Shown: one piece after another, positions 45,301 through 53,344 of the stretch
Layout: each line of letters begins with the position of its first letter
Position numbering within the stretch: position 1 is the first letter of the stretch
Assembly: GCF_003721565.1 (NCBI RefSeq)
Contig: NZ_RJJE01000001.1
Coordinates: forward strand, 186,001 to 250,000
DNA from: Rufibacter immobilis
GTDB taxonomy: Bacteria > Bacteroidota > Bacteroidia > Cytophagales > Hymenobacteraceae
Direction: 5' to 3'
DNA length: 64,000 nucleotides
The notes under the pieces: model-generated
What the model was told of the DNA's origin: nothing
The model's input: only the letters and a program-made list of their open reading frames with translations
Database searches by the model: none
Program-made: the position numbers and the translations under genes

Positions 45301-45477
45301 GAGAAGGTAAAGATTTCCAATGCAGACATCTTCTTCTCCGGGGTTAATCTTCTCACATTCACTCCTTTTAAACTTTGGGACGTGGAGCTTGGAGACGGAA
45401 GTGACGCCGCTTTCCCAGGTGGAGCTATGTATCCTAATGTGGCCACCTTTAGCATTGGCTTCAATCTCAACTTCTAA
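42307..45477 (+). CDS. SusC/RagA-type TonB-dependent outer-membrane transporter
   Basis: A 1056-residue outer-membrane transporter for oligosaccharides or other large nutrients. An atypical signal region (~1-27) is followed by a CarboxypepD_reg-like domain (~68-150: RGSVTDSTGTTLVGVTVFIKGTTTGTSTD), the TonB box DEVVVVGYGTQRK (~149), a plug (GRLAGVVSVQRSGEPGGDDADIYIRG, ~178, and LVLVDGVPR, ~222), and a 22-strand barrel ending IGFNLNF. The length is standard. It is followed by susD 20 bp later. It is regulated from the paired operators. Confidence 0.97.
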   Translation: MRNLLPYPPVALMAFMLSTVPDSSLAKDSFFTAKTASKDYSAAVVLPPATPASFEEANTLPFQDNNRDVRGSVTDSTGTTLVGVTVFIKGTTTGTSTDVNGKYVLSAPENAVLVFSYIGYNSQEVAVKGRDIVNVVLRTNSSQIDEVVVVGYGTQRKISTVGAQSSVKPTELQLPVRNLSTSLGGRLAGVVSVQRSGEPGGDDADIYIRGISTFSNSLSKPLVLVDGVPRPFSDVDPEDIENFSILKDASATAVYGVRGANGVLLITTKSGTAGKPKFNVRYNEGVTRFTKVPEFADGVTYMEMANEALTTRGGQPRYSSETIEATRNQTDPYLYPNVDWYKELFNKWGSTRRLNLNINGGTDRVNYYVATSFYDEKGLYKTDQLAEYDSQVSYKRYNLTSNITLKPSSSTTVKLGVQGYLANVNYPGTSASDIFEKAFFMTPVLNPVKYPDGKMADVAASSVQNPYALLTQTGYANQWRNQLFSNLRVTQGLDFITEGLSATGMFSFDAYNYVSLRRTKTPDTWLANGRDAEGNLIYQQTRIGTEFLGYSRNNNGSRTIYNEAALNYQRDFDLHSFGGMLLFNQSDEINTQASDFETSLPFRFRGIAGRATYAFKEKYFAEVNFGYNGSENFLPSKRYGFFPSAAVGWLISEEPFFSPLKGIAQMVKLRVSHGIVGNSNIGGRRFAYLGTVASTTGYSFGKTPSNISGYDIGEYAVDVTWETAMKSNLGLDIWTVNNGLNLQVDIFHERREGIFLRRASLPAYVGMRNNPYGNVGKIDNKGIDASANYSGKLGKNFTFQLLGNITFNRNEVIENDEPNPIYPWLDRKGLKVGQRFGYVALGLFNSEEEIANSAFQAGDVRPGDIKFKDLNADGRIDAYDQAPIGYGQVPEIIYGFGFTLGYKAFTISTLFQGVGNMDIWLNGEGLIPFQQGLSRGNLFNNIHDRWTVENPNPNAFYPRLSAGTVNDNYARSTWWIANGRYLRLKTAQLSYKLPKRYTEKVKISNADIFFSGVNLLTFTPFKLWDVELGDGSDAAFPGGAMYPNVATFSIGFNLNF

Positions 45478-45496
45478 CAGACCTAATGCACCAACC

Positions 45497-47347
45497 ATGA
45501 AAAGTCTATTCAAATACAGCATTGGCATATTTCTTCTCCTGTTAACGGGGTCTTGTCAAGAAGATTTTCTAGATCAGGTACCAGACGACCGCTTAACCAT
45601 AGAGCAGGTCTTCATGCGCCGCGAAACCTCAGAACAATATCTGGCCAACGTATACAACTACATCAAGGACGAGTCTTACCTCACAAACAATGCCCCTTGG
45701 ATTGGTCTCTCTGATGAAGGAGATATTACCTATGACCGCCCGGGTTATCTCACCTTTCTGATGAACATAGGCAACTGGAGCGCCGCCTCCGGGTACTATG
45801 ATAATTACTACAGTGACTATTACAAAGGCATCCGGTCAGCCACCACCTTCATCAACAACATTGGGGGTAACCCTCAATTTACCCCAGAACTCATCACGCG
45901 CAGAACAGCAGAGGCACGCTTTGTGCGGGCGTTTCTGTACTTCAGTTTGCTCCGTACCTGGGGACCTATTACTATTTTGGGCGACGAGGTACTCCCCGGC
46001 GATTTAGATCCCACTGACCCGCTCCTCCACTTGCCCCGCAATTCTTATGATGAATGCGTAGACTATATTGTCTCAGAATTAGACCTTGCCGGCCAAGACC
46101 TCCCGCTCCACTGGACCACTCAGGAATCTAATAGCCAGCAATATGGGGTTGGGGAGTTTGGAAGAGCCACAAAGGTTGCCTGTATGGCGCTTAAGAGCCG
46201 GTTGCTTTTATATGCCGCCAGCCCTCTGTTTAACGGCAACCAGGAGTATGCAGGCTTTGTGAACTTAGACGGAAAACCCCTTATCAACCAACAATATAGT
46301 GCCGTTAAATGGGAAAGAGCAGCCAAAGCGGCCAAAGACATTATTGATTTAGGTGTTCTTTCACTCTACAAAAAGAATAATGCCCAAGGAAATTTTGATC
46401 CACTGCTCTCTTACCGCAGCGTTTTTCTGGATGCCTGGAACCCTGAGGTAATCTTTGCCCGGGTATCTAATAACTTGCCGGGTTGGGAGCGCGCCTCCAG
46501 CCCACGCTTAGCCAGCGGTTACGCCAGTACCGGCCCTACCCAGCAGATGGTAGATGCATACTATATGGCCAACGGCATGAGACCAATCCTAGGCTATAAT
46601 GCAAACGGCTCTCCTATCATTAATGCGCAGTCTGGATACACAGAGACAGGCTTCACGGCAGCCGCCACCAAATACACCCTCCCAAACACCTACAATATGT
46701 ACGTAAACAGGGAGCCACGCTTCTATGCCAATGTCAACTACAACGGAGCCCAATGGATTAACACCAGCGAGGGAGTAAAAGTCATTCAGACGTACAATTC
46801 AGGCGAATCTGGCCCGGCCGGTTCCTGGGATCATTCCCGTACCGGATACATCAATCGTAAAAACGTGTCGCCGGCCGCTAACCCCAGAACCGCCGTTAAC
46901 ACAGCTCGTCCTTACCTCATGTTCCGTTACGCGGAGATACTGCTCAATTATGTGGAAGCCCTCAATGAAACAGACCCTGGTAACCCAGATATTCTGCGCT
47001 ACCTGAATAGCATTAGAGAAAGAGCTGGCATTCCTCAATTTGGGGAAGGTGCCTCTCCCTTGCCTGTCCCTGGTTCGCAGAGCGCCATGCGTGAGGCTAT
47101 CTGGCATGAAAGAAGGGTAGAACTGTCTTTTGAGCACATGCGCTACTTTGACACCCGCCGCTGGAAAATTGCCGAGCAGACAGATGCCGGTCCCTTCTAT
47201 GGCATGAACATTAGCGCAGACCCTCCGGCTTTTTACAATAGAACTGTTTTTGAGACCCGTGTCTTCCGGAAGAGCTACTACTTCTTCCCTATCCCCCAGC
47301 CGGAAATAAACAAAAACAGCAATCTGGTGCAGAATCCAGGTTATTAA
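45497..47347 (+). CDS. SusD/RagB-family surface glycan-binding lipoprotein
   Basis: A 616-residue lipoprotein that sits as a lid over the SusC barrel. The ATG at 45497 gives a signal with lipobox GSC (MKSLFKYSIGIFLLLLTGSC); the longer frame from 45320 overlaps susC and is spurious. The SusD hallmarks are present: FLDQVPDDRLTIEQVF, TAEARFVRAFLYFSLLRTWGP (TPR-like helix), GGATKVACMALKSRLLLYAAS-like TKVACMALKSRLLLYAASP, and a C-terminal REAIWHERRVELSFEHMRYFDTRRW. It is probably in one operon with susC and the two EEP genes. Confidence 0.96.
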   Translation: MKSLFKYSIGIFLLLLTGSCQEDFLDQVPDDRLTIEQVFMRRETSEQYLANVYNYIKDESYLTNNAPWIGLSDEGDITYDRPGYLTFLMNIGNWSAASGYYDNYYSDYYKGIRSATTFINNIGGNPQFTPELITRRTAEARFVRAFLYFSLLRTWGPITILGDEVLPGDLDPTDPLLHLPRNSYDECVDYIVSELDLAGQDLPLHWTTQESNSQQYGVGEFGRATKVACMALKSRLLLYAASPLFNGNQEYAGFVNLDGKPLINQQYSAVKWERAAKAAKDIIDLGVLSLYKKNNAQGNFDPLLSYRSVFLDAWNPEVIFARVSNNLPGWERASSPRLASGYASTGPTQQMVDAYYMANGMRPILGYNANGSPIINAQSGYTETGFTAAATKYTLPNTYNMYVNREPRFYANVNYNGAQWINTSEGVKVIQTYNSGESGPAGSWDHSRTGYINRKNVSPAANPRTAVNTARPYLMFRYAEILLNYVEALNETDPGNPDILRYLNSIRERAGIPQFGEGASPLPVPGSQSAMREAIWHERRVELSFEHMRYFDTRRWKIAEQTDAGPFYGMNISADPPAFYNRTVFETRVFRKSYYFFPIPQPEINKNSNLVQNPGY

Positions 47348-47361
47348 TTCAGAGAAAGACC

Positions 47362-48585
47362 ATGAAAAAGATAAACATCTTCTATTGGGTACTGTTGCTT
47401 GCCAGCTGCGGCCTTACCGCCTGCAAGTATGACACAGACATCCCCAACCCCAGCGACTATGTCAAAATCTACCTGCCACAGGCCATAGAGGCCCCGGCCA
47501 AGCGCACCTTCACCATGGCAGACACCCTGCAAAGTATTGTGTTTGGGGTAGCCTACGGAGGGCCAGACGTACCGGGCAGTGCGGTGGAGGTGAGCTTTAA
47601 AGTAGATGAAAACCTGGTACAGACTTTCAACACAACTAATGGCACCAACTATGCCGTTATGCCTTCCGGCAGCTATGAATTAAATCAGACAACGGCTACT
47701 ATTCCTTCGGGCTCAGTTAGCTCTCTCCCCCTCAAGATAAAAGTACGCACCAATGGGGTACTAGAACCTTTCAAACAATACCTTCTTCCCGTATCCATTG
47801 ACCAGGTGAGTGGCAACTTACCTATCAATAATAACTTGAAAACAGCTTATTTCCTGGTGGAAGCGCAAAAAGAGGGCACCAGTCTCAAAGTGATGTCTTT
47901 TGGCAAGGGAGCAGGTATCTACAACATGGCACTGGCCGCAGATATCATCAATCAGCACAGCCCAGACATTTTATTGGTACGGGAAATGGACATGAACACC
48001 AACCGCAACGGGAAAGTAGACCAAGCAGCGGTATTGGCTCCATTAATTGGAATGCCCCACTACCTTTTTGTTACCTCTATTTCAAATTTTGACGGTGGCG
48101 GAGCCTACGGTTGTACCATCTTCTCCAAATTGCCCTTAAAACAAGCCGTGACCCATATCTTGCCTACCGGCGATGAAAACACAGAGAAAGGTCCGCTGGG
48201 GGTTATTACCGTTGAACTTAGCAATGGAACAGAAATAGTATTCGCAGGCACTCACTTAAGTTCCAATGCCACCCGCCGCGGGGTTCAGTTACCGGAGTTA
48301 GTAAAGATCCTAAACACGTATACCACAGAACCTCTCATTCTGGCAGGCAACTTCAATGACCGCCCACCAGCAGGCCCGGTGTATGTTTCACTGGCAGAAG
48401 CTCAGCTCATCTTCCCTTGCTCCACCTGCCCGCCAAACACCCCTGTGGCCAACCCGGTCAATTTCTCTGATTTTATCATGTACAAGAACCCCAGCAGGTT
48501 TAGGGTAATTAGCCATACCGTGGGTGCCAGTTCTACCAGTGCGCATTTACCCGTGATTACACAGTTCCAGGTGTACAAGGAATAG
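47362..48585 (+). CDS. DUF1735 + EEP-like lipoprotein with altered active site
   Basis: A 407-residue lipoprotein (lipobox LTAC) 14 bp after susD. The N-terminal half (~25-170) is a DUF1735 (BT_3987-like) surface domain. The C-terminal half resembles an exonuclease-endonuclease-phosphatase (EEP) domain, but several catalytic motifs are changed: LLVREMDM keeps a Glu, AGTHLSS keeps a His, but GDxN is GNFN (~328) and SDHLP is SAHLP (~393). Both metal/catalytic Asp residues are therefore gone. It is probably a binding protein or pseudoenzyme paired with the intact EEP protein next door; both share a late C-x-x-C-P-P segment. Confidence 0.85.
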   Translation: MKKINIFYWVLLLASCGLTACKYDTDIPNPSDYVKIYLPQAIEAPAKRTFTMADTLQSIVFGVAYGGPDVPGSAVEVSFKVDENLVQTFNTTNGTNYAVMPSGSYELNQTTATIPSGSVSSLPLKIKVRTNGVLEPFKQYLLPVSIDQVSGNLPINNNLKTAYFLVEAQKEGTSLKVMSFGKGAGIYNMALAADIINQHSPDILLVREMDMNTNRNGKVDQAAVLAPLIGMPHYLFVTSISNFDGGGAYGCTIFSKLPLKQAVTHILPTGDENTEKGPLGVITVELSNGTEIVFAGTHLSSNATRRGVQLPELVKILNTYTTEPLILAGNFNDRPPAGPVYVSLAEAQLIFPCSTCPPNTPVANPVNFSDFIMYKNPSRFRVISHTVGASSTSAHLPVITQFQVYKE

Positions 48586-48698
48586 CAACAAATAACCAGG
48601 TGTAGAAGCAGCAGGAAGTTTCCCCTTGCATGGGCATAGCCTTCCATGGCTGCTTCTGCTTTCCATTTCTAAAAACCTATTTAAGGCAATTAACAAAG

Positions 48699-49535
48699 AT
48701 GAATAAGCTTCTGAAATTCTTTCTGCCCGTATTTCTGCTGGCTGCCTGTGGCGGAACCAGCGCAACCCCAGATGACGAAGAGGATGTACCCTTACCCGCT
48801 CCCAAGGAAATAACGGTAAAAGTAATGTCTTACAACATCCATATCGGGAACCCGCCTTCCAAACCCGCAGACTACAGAGACCTGGAGGCTGTTGCCAATG
48901 TGATTAACATTCAGAAACCTGATTTAGTGGCCCTACAGGAAGTAGACGTGAACACTAAAAGGTCTGGCACCACAGTAGACCAAGCCAAAGAACTGGCACG
49001 ACTTACCGGCATGCATTACTTCTACACCAAAGCCATTGACTACCAGGGAGGCCAGTTTGGCGATGCCGTACTTTCCCGCTTGCCCATTCTGGAAAGTAAA
49101 CGATATGAGCTTCCGGTTACCACTCAGTTGGGCGGCGAGACTCGTTCCGTAGCCATGGTTACGGTTGAAAAAGAAGGCCACAAATTCCTGTTTGCGTCTA
49201 CGCACTTAGATCATTTAGGGCCTGAAGACAACCGCATTCTACAAGCGAATGAACTAGTGAAAATAGTAAAGAATCTCCCTTTGCCGCTCATCATTGCCGG
49301 TGACCTCAATGCCCAGCCAACCTCCACCACTATGAATATCTTGTTCCAGCAGTTAGGTTCCGGCTGCCCGGCTGCGTGCCCGCCCACCTTTCCGGCGGTT
49401 ACACCTACCCGCACCATAGATTACATTTTGCTGCACCCCATGAACAAGTTCAGCGTCAAAAACTTCAGAACCATCACTGAAACATACGCTTCTGACCACC
49501 TCCCTCTGGTGGCAGAGATACAACTCAAGAAGTAG
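48699..49535 (+). CDS. EEP-family lipoprotein phosphatase / phosphodiesterase
   Basis: A 278-residue lipoprotein (lipobox LAAC; start ATG at 48699). It has the full EEP set: VMSYNIHIG (~45), LQEVDVNTKRSG (Glu, ~80), a late THLDHLG (~170), AGDLNAQPTS (~205), IDYILLHP (~240) and SDHLPLVAE (~267). EEP proteins cleave phosphodiesters or phosphomonoesters. Its place in a SusC/D operon suggests the substrate is a phosphate-bearing glycan or glycolipid outside the cell; the exact substrate is unknown. It ends the operon, with the longest palindrome copy following. Confidence 0.9.
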   Translation: MNKLLKFFLPVFLLAACGGTSATPDDEEDVPLPAPKEITVKVMSYNIHIGNPPSKPADYRDLEAVANVINIQKPDLVALQEVDVNTKRSGTTVDQAKELARLTGMHYFYTKAIDYQGGQFGDAVLSRLPILESKRYELPVTTQLGGETRSVAMVTVEKEGHKFLFASTHLDHLGPEDNRILQANELVKIVKNLPLPLIIAGDLNAQPTSTTMNILFQQLGSGCPAACPPTFPAVTPTRTIDYILLHPMNKFSVKNFRTITETYASDHLPLVAEIQLKK

Positions 49536-49557
49536 GTAGAGCTAACTGAGTTTATTA

Positions 49558-49627
49558 TCAACAGCAACGCTCCCGTTTAGGGGCTGTTTTTAGAAAAACA
49601 GCCCCTAAACGGGAGCGTTGCTGTTGA
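49558..49627. repeat. Dispersed palindrome, copy 25 (longest, 34-bp arms)
   Basis: Core 49575-49610 perfect, loop AG; flanks of 17 bp on each side (TCAACAGCAACGCTCCC and its complement) pair perfectly, making a 34-bp stem. It lies 22 bp after the EEP gene stop and before a convergent hexosaminidase. Confidence 0.97.
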
Positions 49628-49786
49628 ACCGGTTAGTATCTTCTTTGAACTGTGGAAATGATCAGGCATCATAGTACATCAGCTTTACCACATGCCAAGT
49701 CTGGCCAAGGTTTACAATTGCCAAGCGGGCTCCTATAGCTAAAATAGATCCTTTTACTTTAGCCCTAGAGCAAATTGCTATAGCAA

Positions 49787-49831
49787 AACCTTGCCAGGAA
49801 AACCTAATTCTTATGCTTCCCTGGCAAGGTT
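49787..49831. terminator. Hairpin downstream of the hexosaminidase gene
   Basis: 12-bp stem AACCTTGCCAGG / CCTGGCAAGGTT with a 21-nt loop, 20 bases past the stop codon on the minus strand. Confidence 0.75.
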
Positions 49832-49850
49832 CCTTATCACGGACCTCTTC

Positions 49851-51521
49851 TTATTTACCTGCTTGGCTAAGCCCTTTTTCGGCTTTGAAATAAGGAGCGT
49901 ACTTTACTTTCAGCTTATCAAGATGTTTGGAATGCTGGAGGAGCCGTAGCTTGAAATCTGCATAGTTCTTCCGCTCGGGGCGTGTCCAAGCTACTTCGGC
50001 AAACGCGGAAGCTCTGGGGAAAGTCATGTGCTCCGCATGATCTCCGGTAGAAATATATTCCGTCCAGACGTTGGCTTGGGTACCTAGAATATGCTTTGCT
50101 TCGGCGGCGGTGAGACTGGCCGGGACAGGGTTATAGGAATACACTTTCTCTAAGGGCAGATAGCCGCCAATAGCGACGGGTTCCGTTTTACGGGCCTCTG
50201 GGGTTTGGTAATAGTCCAGGTACAGATAGGTGTTAGGCGTCATGATCACATCATGCTTTTGTTTGGCGGCGGCAATTCCCCCTTTTTCTCCGCGCCAAGA
50301 CATCACGGTGGCATTAGGTGCCAGACCACCTTCCAGAATCTCGTCCCAGCCAATGATAGCCCGGCCTTTTGAGTTCACGAATTTTTCTACACGCCTGATG
50401 AAGTAGCTCTGCAGTTCATGCTCATCTTTGAGTCCTTCCCGCTTTATCACTTCCTGCGCCGCCGCAGACTGTTTCCAGCGGTCTTTGGGTGCCTCATCGC
50501 CGCCAATATGGATGTATTTGCTGGGGAAAACCTCCATCACTTCTGTGAGCACATCTTCCAGAAAGGTAAAAGTGGTTTCATGGGGGCAAAAAATATCTTT
50601 CTGGATGGCCCAGGCCGTTAGTACTTGGTAAGTAGTGTCTTTGAGGCAGCCTAGTTCTGGATAGGCAGCCAAAGCTGCCAAGGAGTGACCAGGCATATCA
50701 ATTTCAGGAATAATGGTGATAAACCTGTTTTGGGCGTATTTCACTAACTCCTTCAGTTCCTGCTGGGTATAGTAGCCTCCGTGGCGCTTCCCGTCATATT
50801 TGCGGGGTTTGTCTTTGGCATGCCCAACCACGGTACTGTCTCGCCAGGCGGCAATTTCCTGTAGTTTGGGGTATTTCTTTATTTCCATGCGCCAACCGGC
50901 GTCTTCGGTGAGGTGCAGGTGAAAAGTATTGATTTTATAGAAAGCCAGTAGATCTATGTATTTGCGCAGGAAGTCTACGGGAAAATAATATCTCCCCACA
51001 TCCAGCATTACGCCGCGGTAAGAAAAACGTGGGGCATCGGTAATAGTCACGGCCGGAATGGGGAAAGTCTTCTGAGTGGATTTACCTTCTACCTCCGCAG
51101 GCATGAGTTGTCTTAAGGTCTGCACGGCAAAGAAGGCCCCTTTGGCGGTTTTGGACTTTATCTGCACCCCTTTGGAATGCACCTGTAGCGTATAAGCTTC
51201 CTCATTCTCCAAATTAGGATCTACCAGAAAAGCAACCGTATTTTTAGAAGGCTTGGCTCCTGCTTTGCCGTACTTCAGCTCATACCCTGCGGCATTTTTC
51301 ACCAAGTCTGCCAGAAAGCTGGCGGCCAGTTTAAACCCGGCACTGTCTACCGGTAATAGAAGGGTCGTTTTCTCATTCAACAGGAATTCCCCTTTCTCAG
51401 GAGTTAAAGACTGTGGCTGGGGAATGATGGCATATTTCTGGCTGTCCTGGGCCAGTAGTTCTATCTGACAAAGGGCGAGAAACAGAAAAAGATAAACAGA
51501 ATGAAAGAAAGGCTGCTTCAT
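49851..51521 (-). CDS. Beta-N-acetylhexosaminidase (GH20)
   Basis: A 556-residue secreted glycosidase removing terminal GlcNAc or GalNAc. A signal peptide (to LLAQ) precedes a GH20b-type N-domain (~25-150) and the TIM barrel (~155-500), with YRGVMLDVGRYYFPVDF, FHLHLTEDAGWRMEI, IPEIDMPGHS, and the catalytic Asp-Glu pair in HIGGDEAPKDRW (~340). The C-terminal W-T-E-Y (VWTEYIST) is the aglycone-side motif. It is well complete. It belongs to the putative HexNAc locus but has no operator in its own leader. Confidence 0.95.
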   Translation of the reverse strand: MKQPFFHSVYLFLFLALCQIELLAQDSQKYAIIPQPQSLTPEKGEFLLNEKTTLLLPVDSAGFKLAASFLADLVKNAAGYELKYGKAGAKPSKNTVAFLVDPNLENEEAYTLQVHSKGVQIKSKTAKGAFFAVQTLRQLMPAEVEGKSTQKTFPIPAVTITDAPRFSYRGVMLDVGRYYFPVDFLRKYIDLLAFYKINTFHLHLTEDAGWRMEIKKYPKLQEIAAWRDSTVVGHAKDKPRKYDGKRHGGYYTQQELKELVKYAQNRFITIIPEIDMPGHSLAALAAYPELGCLKDTTYQVLTAWAIQKDIFCPHETTFTFLEDVLTEVMEVFPSKYIHIGGDEAPKDRWKQSAAAQEVIKREGLKDEHELQSYFIRRVEKFVNSKGRAIIGWDEILEGGLAPNATVMSWRGEKGGIAAAKQKHDVIMTPNTYLYLDYYQTPEARKTEPVAIGGYLPLEKVYSYNPVPASLTAAEAKHILGTQANVWTEYISTGDHAEHMTFPRASAFAEVAWTRPERKNYADFKLRLLQHSKHLDKLKVKYAPYFKAEKGLSQAGK

Positions 51522-51710
51522 ACATGAAAGAGTTTAGGATTACAAACCAAAATTGTACTCCGCCCAGGCGGATGATCAGGCACATGATTGACCTTACCGC
51601 TGCAAACCAGAACTGGCGCAGAGGATGGCATTTGTCAGAAAATCATGTAGGGAGGGAGGCGGTACTTCTGTAGGGCCCGGAGACGAATTGGCTCCTTACC
51701 GGCATTTCAA

Positions 51711-51764
51711 CCTTGTTCTGTTTAGGGGCTCTTTTTCCAAAAAGAGCCCCTAAACAGAACAAGG
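51711..51764. repeat. Dispersed palindrome, copy 26 (perfect, 26-bp arms)
   Basis: Core 51720-51755 (GTTTAGGGGCTCTTTTT, CC) with flanks CCTTGTTCT/AGAACAAGG of 9 bp. It lies 22 bp after the GH109 stop on the minus strand. Confidence 0.96.
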
Positions 51765-51785
51765 AGAGATAAATTGAGGGAGAGG

Positions 51786-53225
51786 TTAGGCGCGCACGTT
51801 GGTAGTTCCACCGCCGGCCAGGCTAAGGTCTACGGGGTGGTTACGCTGCCAGGCGCCTGCGGTAAAATCAGGCACGTCAATGGAGTTGGAGCGGTTGGCC
51901 ACAGACCATTCACTCAAGGGGGCAATCGCACTCCAGAGGGCGGCATCGTACACGTCCTGGTCCAGGGGCAAACCGTTGCGCAGGCAATCAATGAGGCGCC
52001 ATTCCATCAGGAAGTCCATGCCGCCGTGCCCGCCTATTTTCTTCGCCATCTCGCCTAGCTTTTTGGTGAGCGGCGGAGTGTATTGCGCTTCCACTTTCTT
52101 GTAATCTTCGGCAGAGAGCCACTTATGGCTGTTGGCAATCTTAGCGGGCGTGGGCCATTTCTGGGCGATGCCCTGGGTGCCGCTCACCAAGTGGATTCTG
52201 GAATAGGGCCTGATGGAGGAAACATCATGCTGAATCATGATGGTTCTGCCGTTCTTGGTCCGGATGGTGGTGGTGTTCATATTGCCCCTGAACTGCATCT
52301 GGGCATACGGTTGGTAGAAACTGTCTTTGGCCGCCAGTTCTTTCGCTTTGGCACCCATGGTGAAATCATTGGAAGACACAGACACGAGGTAATCCATCTG
52401 GTCGCCGCGGTTAATGTTCATGATCTGGCAGATAGGCCCCAACCCGTGGGTGGGATACAGGCTCCCGTTCCGGGTGTTTTCCTTCAGGCGCCACATGTCA
52501 TAGTAAGCCTCCTGGGTCTCACTGGTCTTGCCAAAGTTAAGCCCGATGAGCTCATGGATGTAGGCTCCCTCCCCATGCACGATTTCGCCAAAATATCCCT
52601 GGCGGGCCATGTTGAGGGTCAGCATCTCAAAGAAGTCATAGCAGCAGTTCTCCAGCATCATGCAATGCTTTTTGGTGCGCTCAGAAGTTTCCACCAGTTG
52701 CCAGCATTCTTCAATGGTTTTGGCCGCGGGCACTTCCACCGCCACGTGTTTCCCGTGCTCCATGGCGTACACGGCCATGGGCGTATGCAAGTGCCACGGT
52801 GTGGCGATGTACACCAGATCAATGTCAGGGCGATTCACCATTTCTTTCCAGGCTTCTTCCTTGCCTGAATAGGTAGCGGGCGGTGGAGTACCCGCCGTCA
52901 GTTTCTTCTGGGAGGCGGCCACCCGTTCCGGTCTGATGTCACACAGCGCCTTAATCTTCACCCCTTCAATGTGGCTCATCCGCTTCACTGACTCAATACC
53001 CCGCATCCCCAGCCCAATGTAACCAACCCGGACGGTTTCCAGCTTTGGGGCGGCATACCCGCTCATGTTGAAGGTCTGCCGATGGCTCTTTTTGGCTTGC
53101 TCCTGGATCTGGCCCAGCTTAGTAGCCGAGGCGGTGGAGGCGCAGCCACTGATAAATCCGGTACTGGCCAGGCCAACCCCGGCCAGGCCGGCAAGCTTCA
53201 GGAATTCTCTCCTATTGTTACTCAT
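51786..53225 (-). CDS. Gfo/Idh/MocA protein, GH109-type (alpha-N-acetylgalactosaminidase)
   Basis: A 479-residue NAD-dependent glycosidase candidate. The ATG at 53225 gives a Tat-type signal (NNRREFLKLAG) followed by lipobox-like GCAS; the ten residues upstream are dropped. The Rossmann fold starts VRVGYIGLGMRGIESV (~64). Segments NCCYDFFEMLTLNMARQGYFGEIVHGEGAYIHEL (split), HGLGPICQIMNINRGD and GGHGGMDFLMEWRLI match the GH109 family (alpha-N-acetylgalactosaminidase, via oxidation and elimination). It is next to a CBM9-like gene and the kinase gene, consistent with GalNAc release. Confidence 0.9.
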   Translation of the reverse strand: MSNNRREFLKLAGLAGVGLASTGFISGCASTASATKLGQIQEQAKKSHRQTFNMSGYAAPKLETVRVGYIGLGMRGIESVKRMSHIEGVKIKALCDIRPERVAASQKKLTAGTPPPATYSGKEEAWKEMVNRPDIDLVYIATPWHLHTPMAVYAMEHGKHVAVEVPAAKTIEECWQLVETSERTKKHCMMLENCCYDFFEMLTLNMARQGYFGEIVHGEGAYIHELIGLNFGKTSETQEAYYDMWRLKENTRNGSLYPTHGLGPICQIMNINRGDQMDYLVSVSSNDFTMGAKAKELAAKDSFYQPYAQMQFRGNMNTTTIRTKNGRTIMIQHDVSSIRPYSRIHLVSGTQGIAQKWPTPAKIANSHKWLSAEDYKKVEAQYTPPLTKKLGEMAKKIGGHGGMDFLMEWRLIDCLRNGLPLDQDVYDAALWSAIAPLSEWSVANRSNSIDVPDFTAGAWQRNHPVDLSLAGGGTTNVRA

Positions 53226-53279
53226 GGTCTTGTTCTTAAAGGGGTGAAAGCACAAAAGTTAGATCAGAGGTAAGTGTCT

Positions 53280-53315
53280 GTTTTAAGTCAGTTTTAGGAA
53301 AATCGGCCCCTAAAC
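53280..53315. repeat. Dispersed palindrome, copy 27 (left arm decayed)
   Basis: Left arm GTTTTAAGTCAGTTTTA, right arm AAAATCGGCCCCTAAAC. It lies upstream of the GH109 gene and 29 bp past the CBM9-like stop. Confidence 0.65.
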
Positions 53316-53344
53316 GTCCAGAAAAGAAATCTGCCTCGCTACTC

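Noticed and set aside
49558..49627. The palindromes as ordinary rho-independent terminators
   Set aside because: The T run is in the loop-proximal stem, not after the hairpin, and several copies lie in divergent spacers. A termination role is still possible but not of the standard form.
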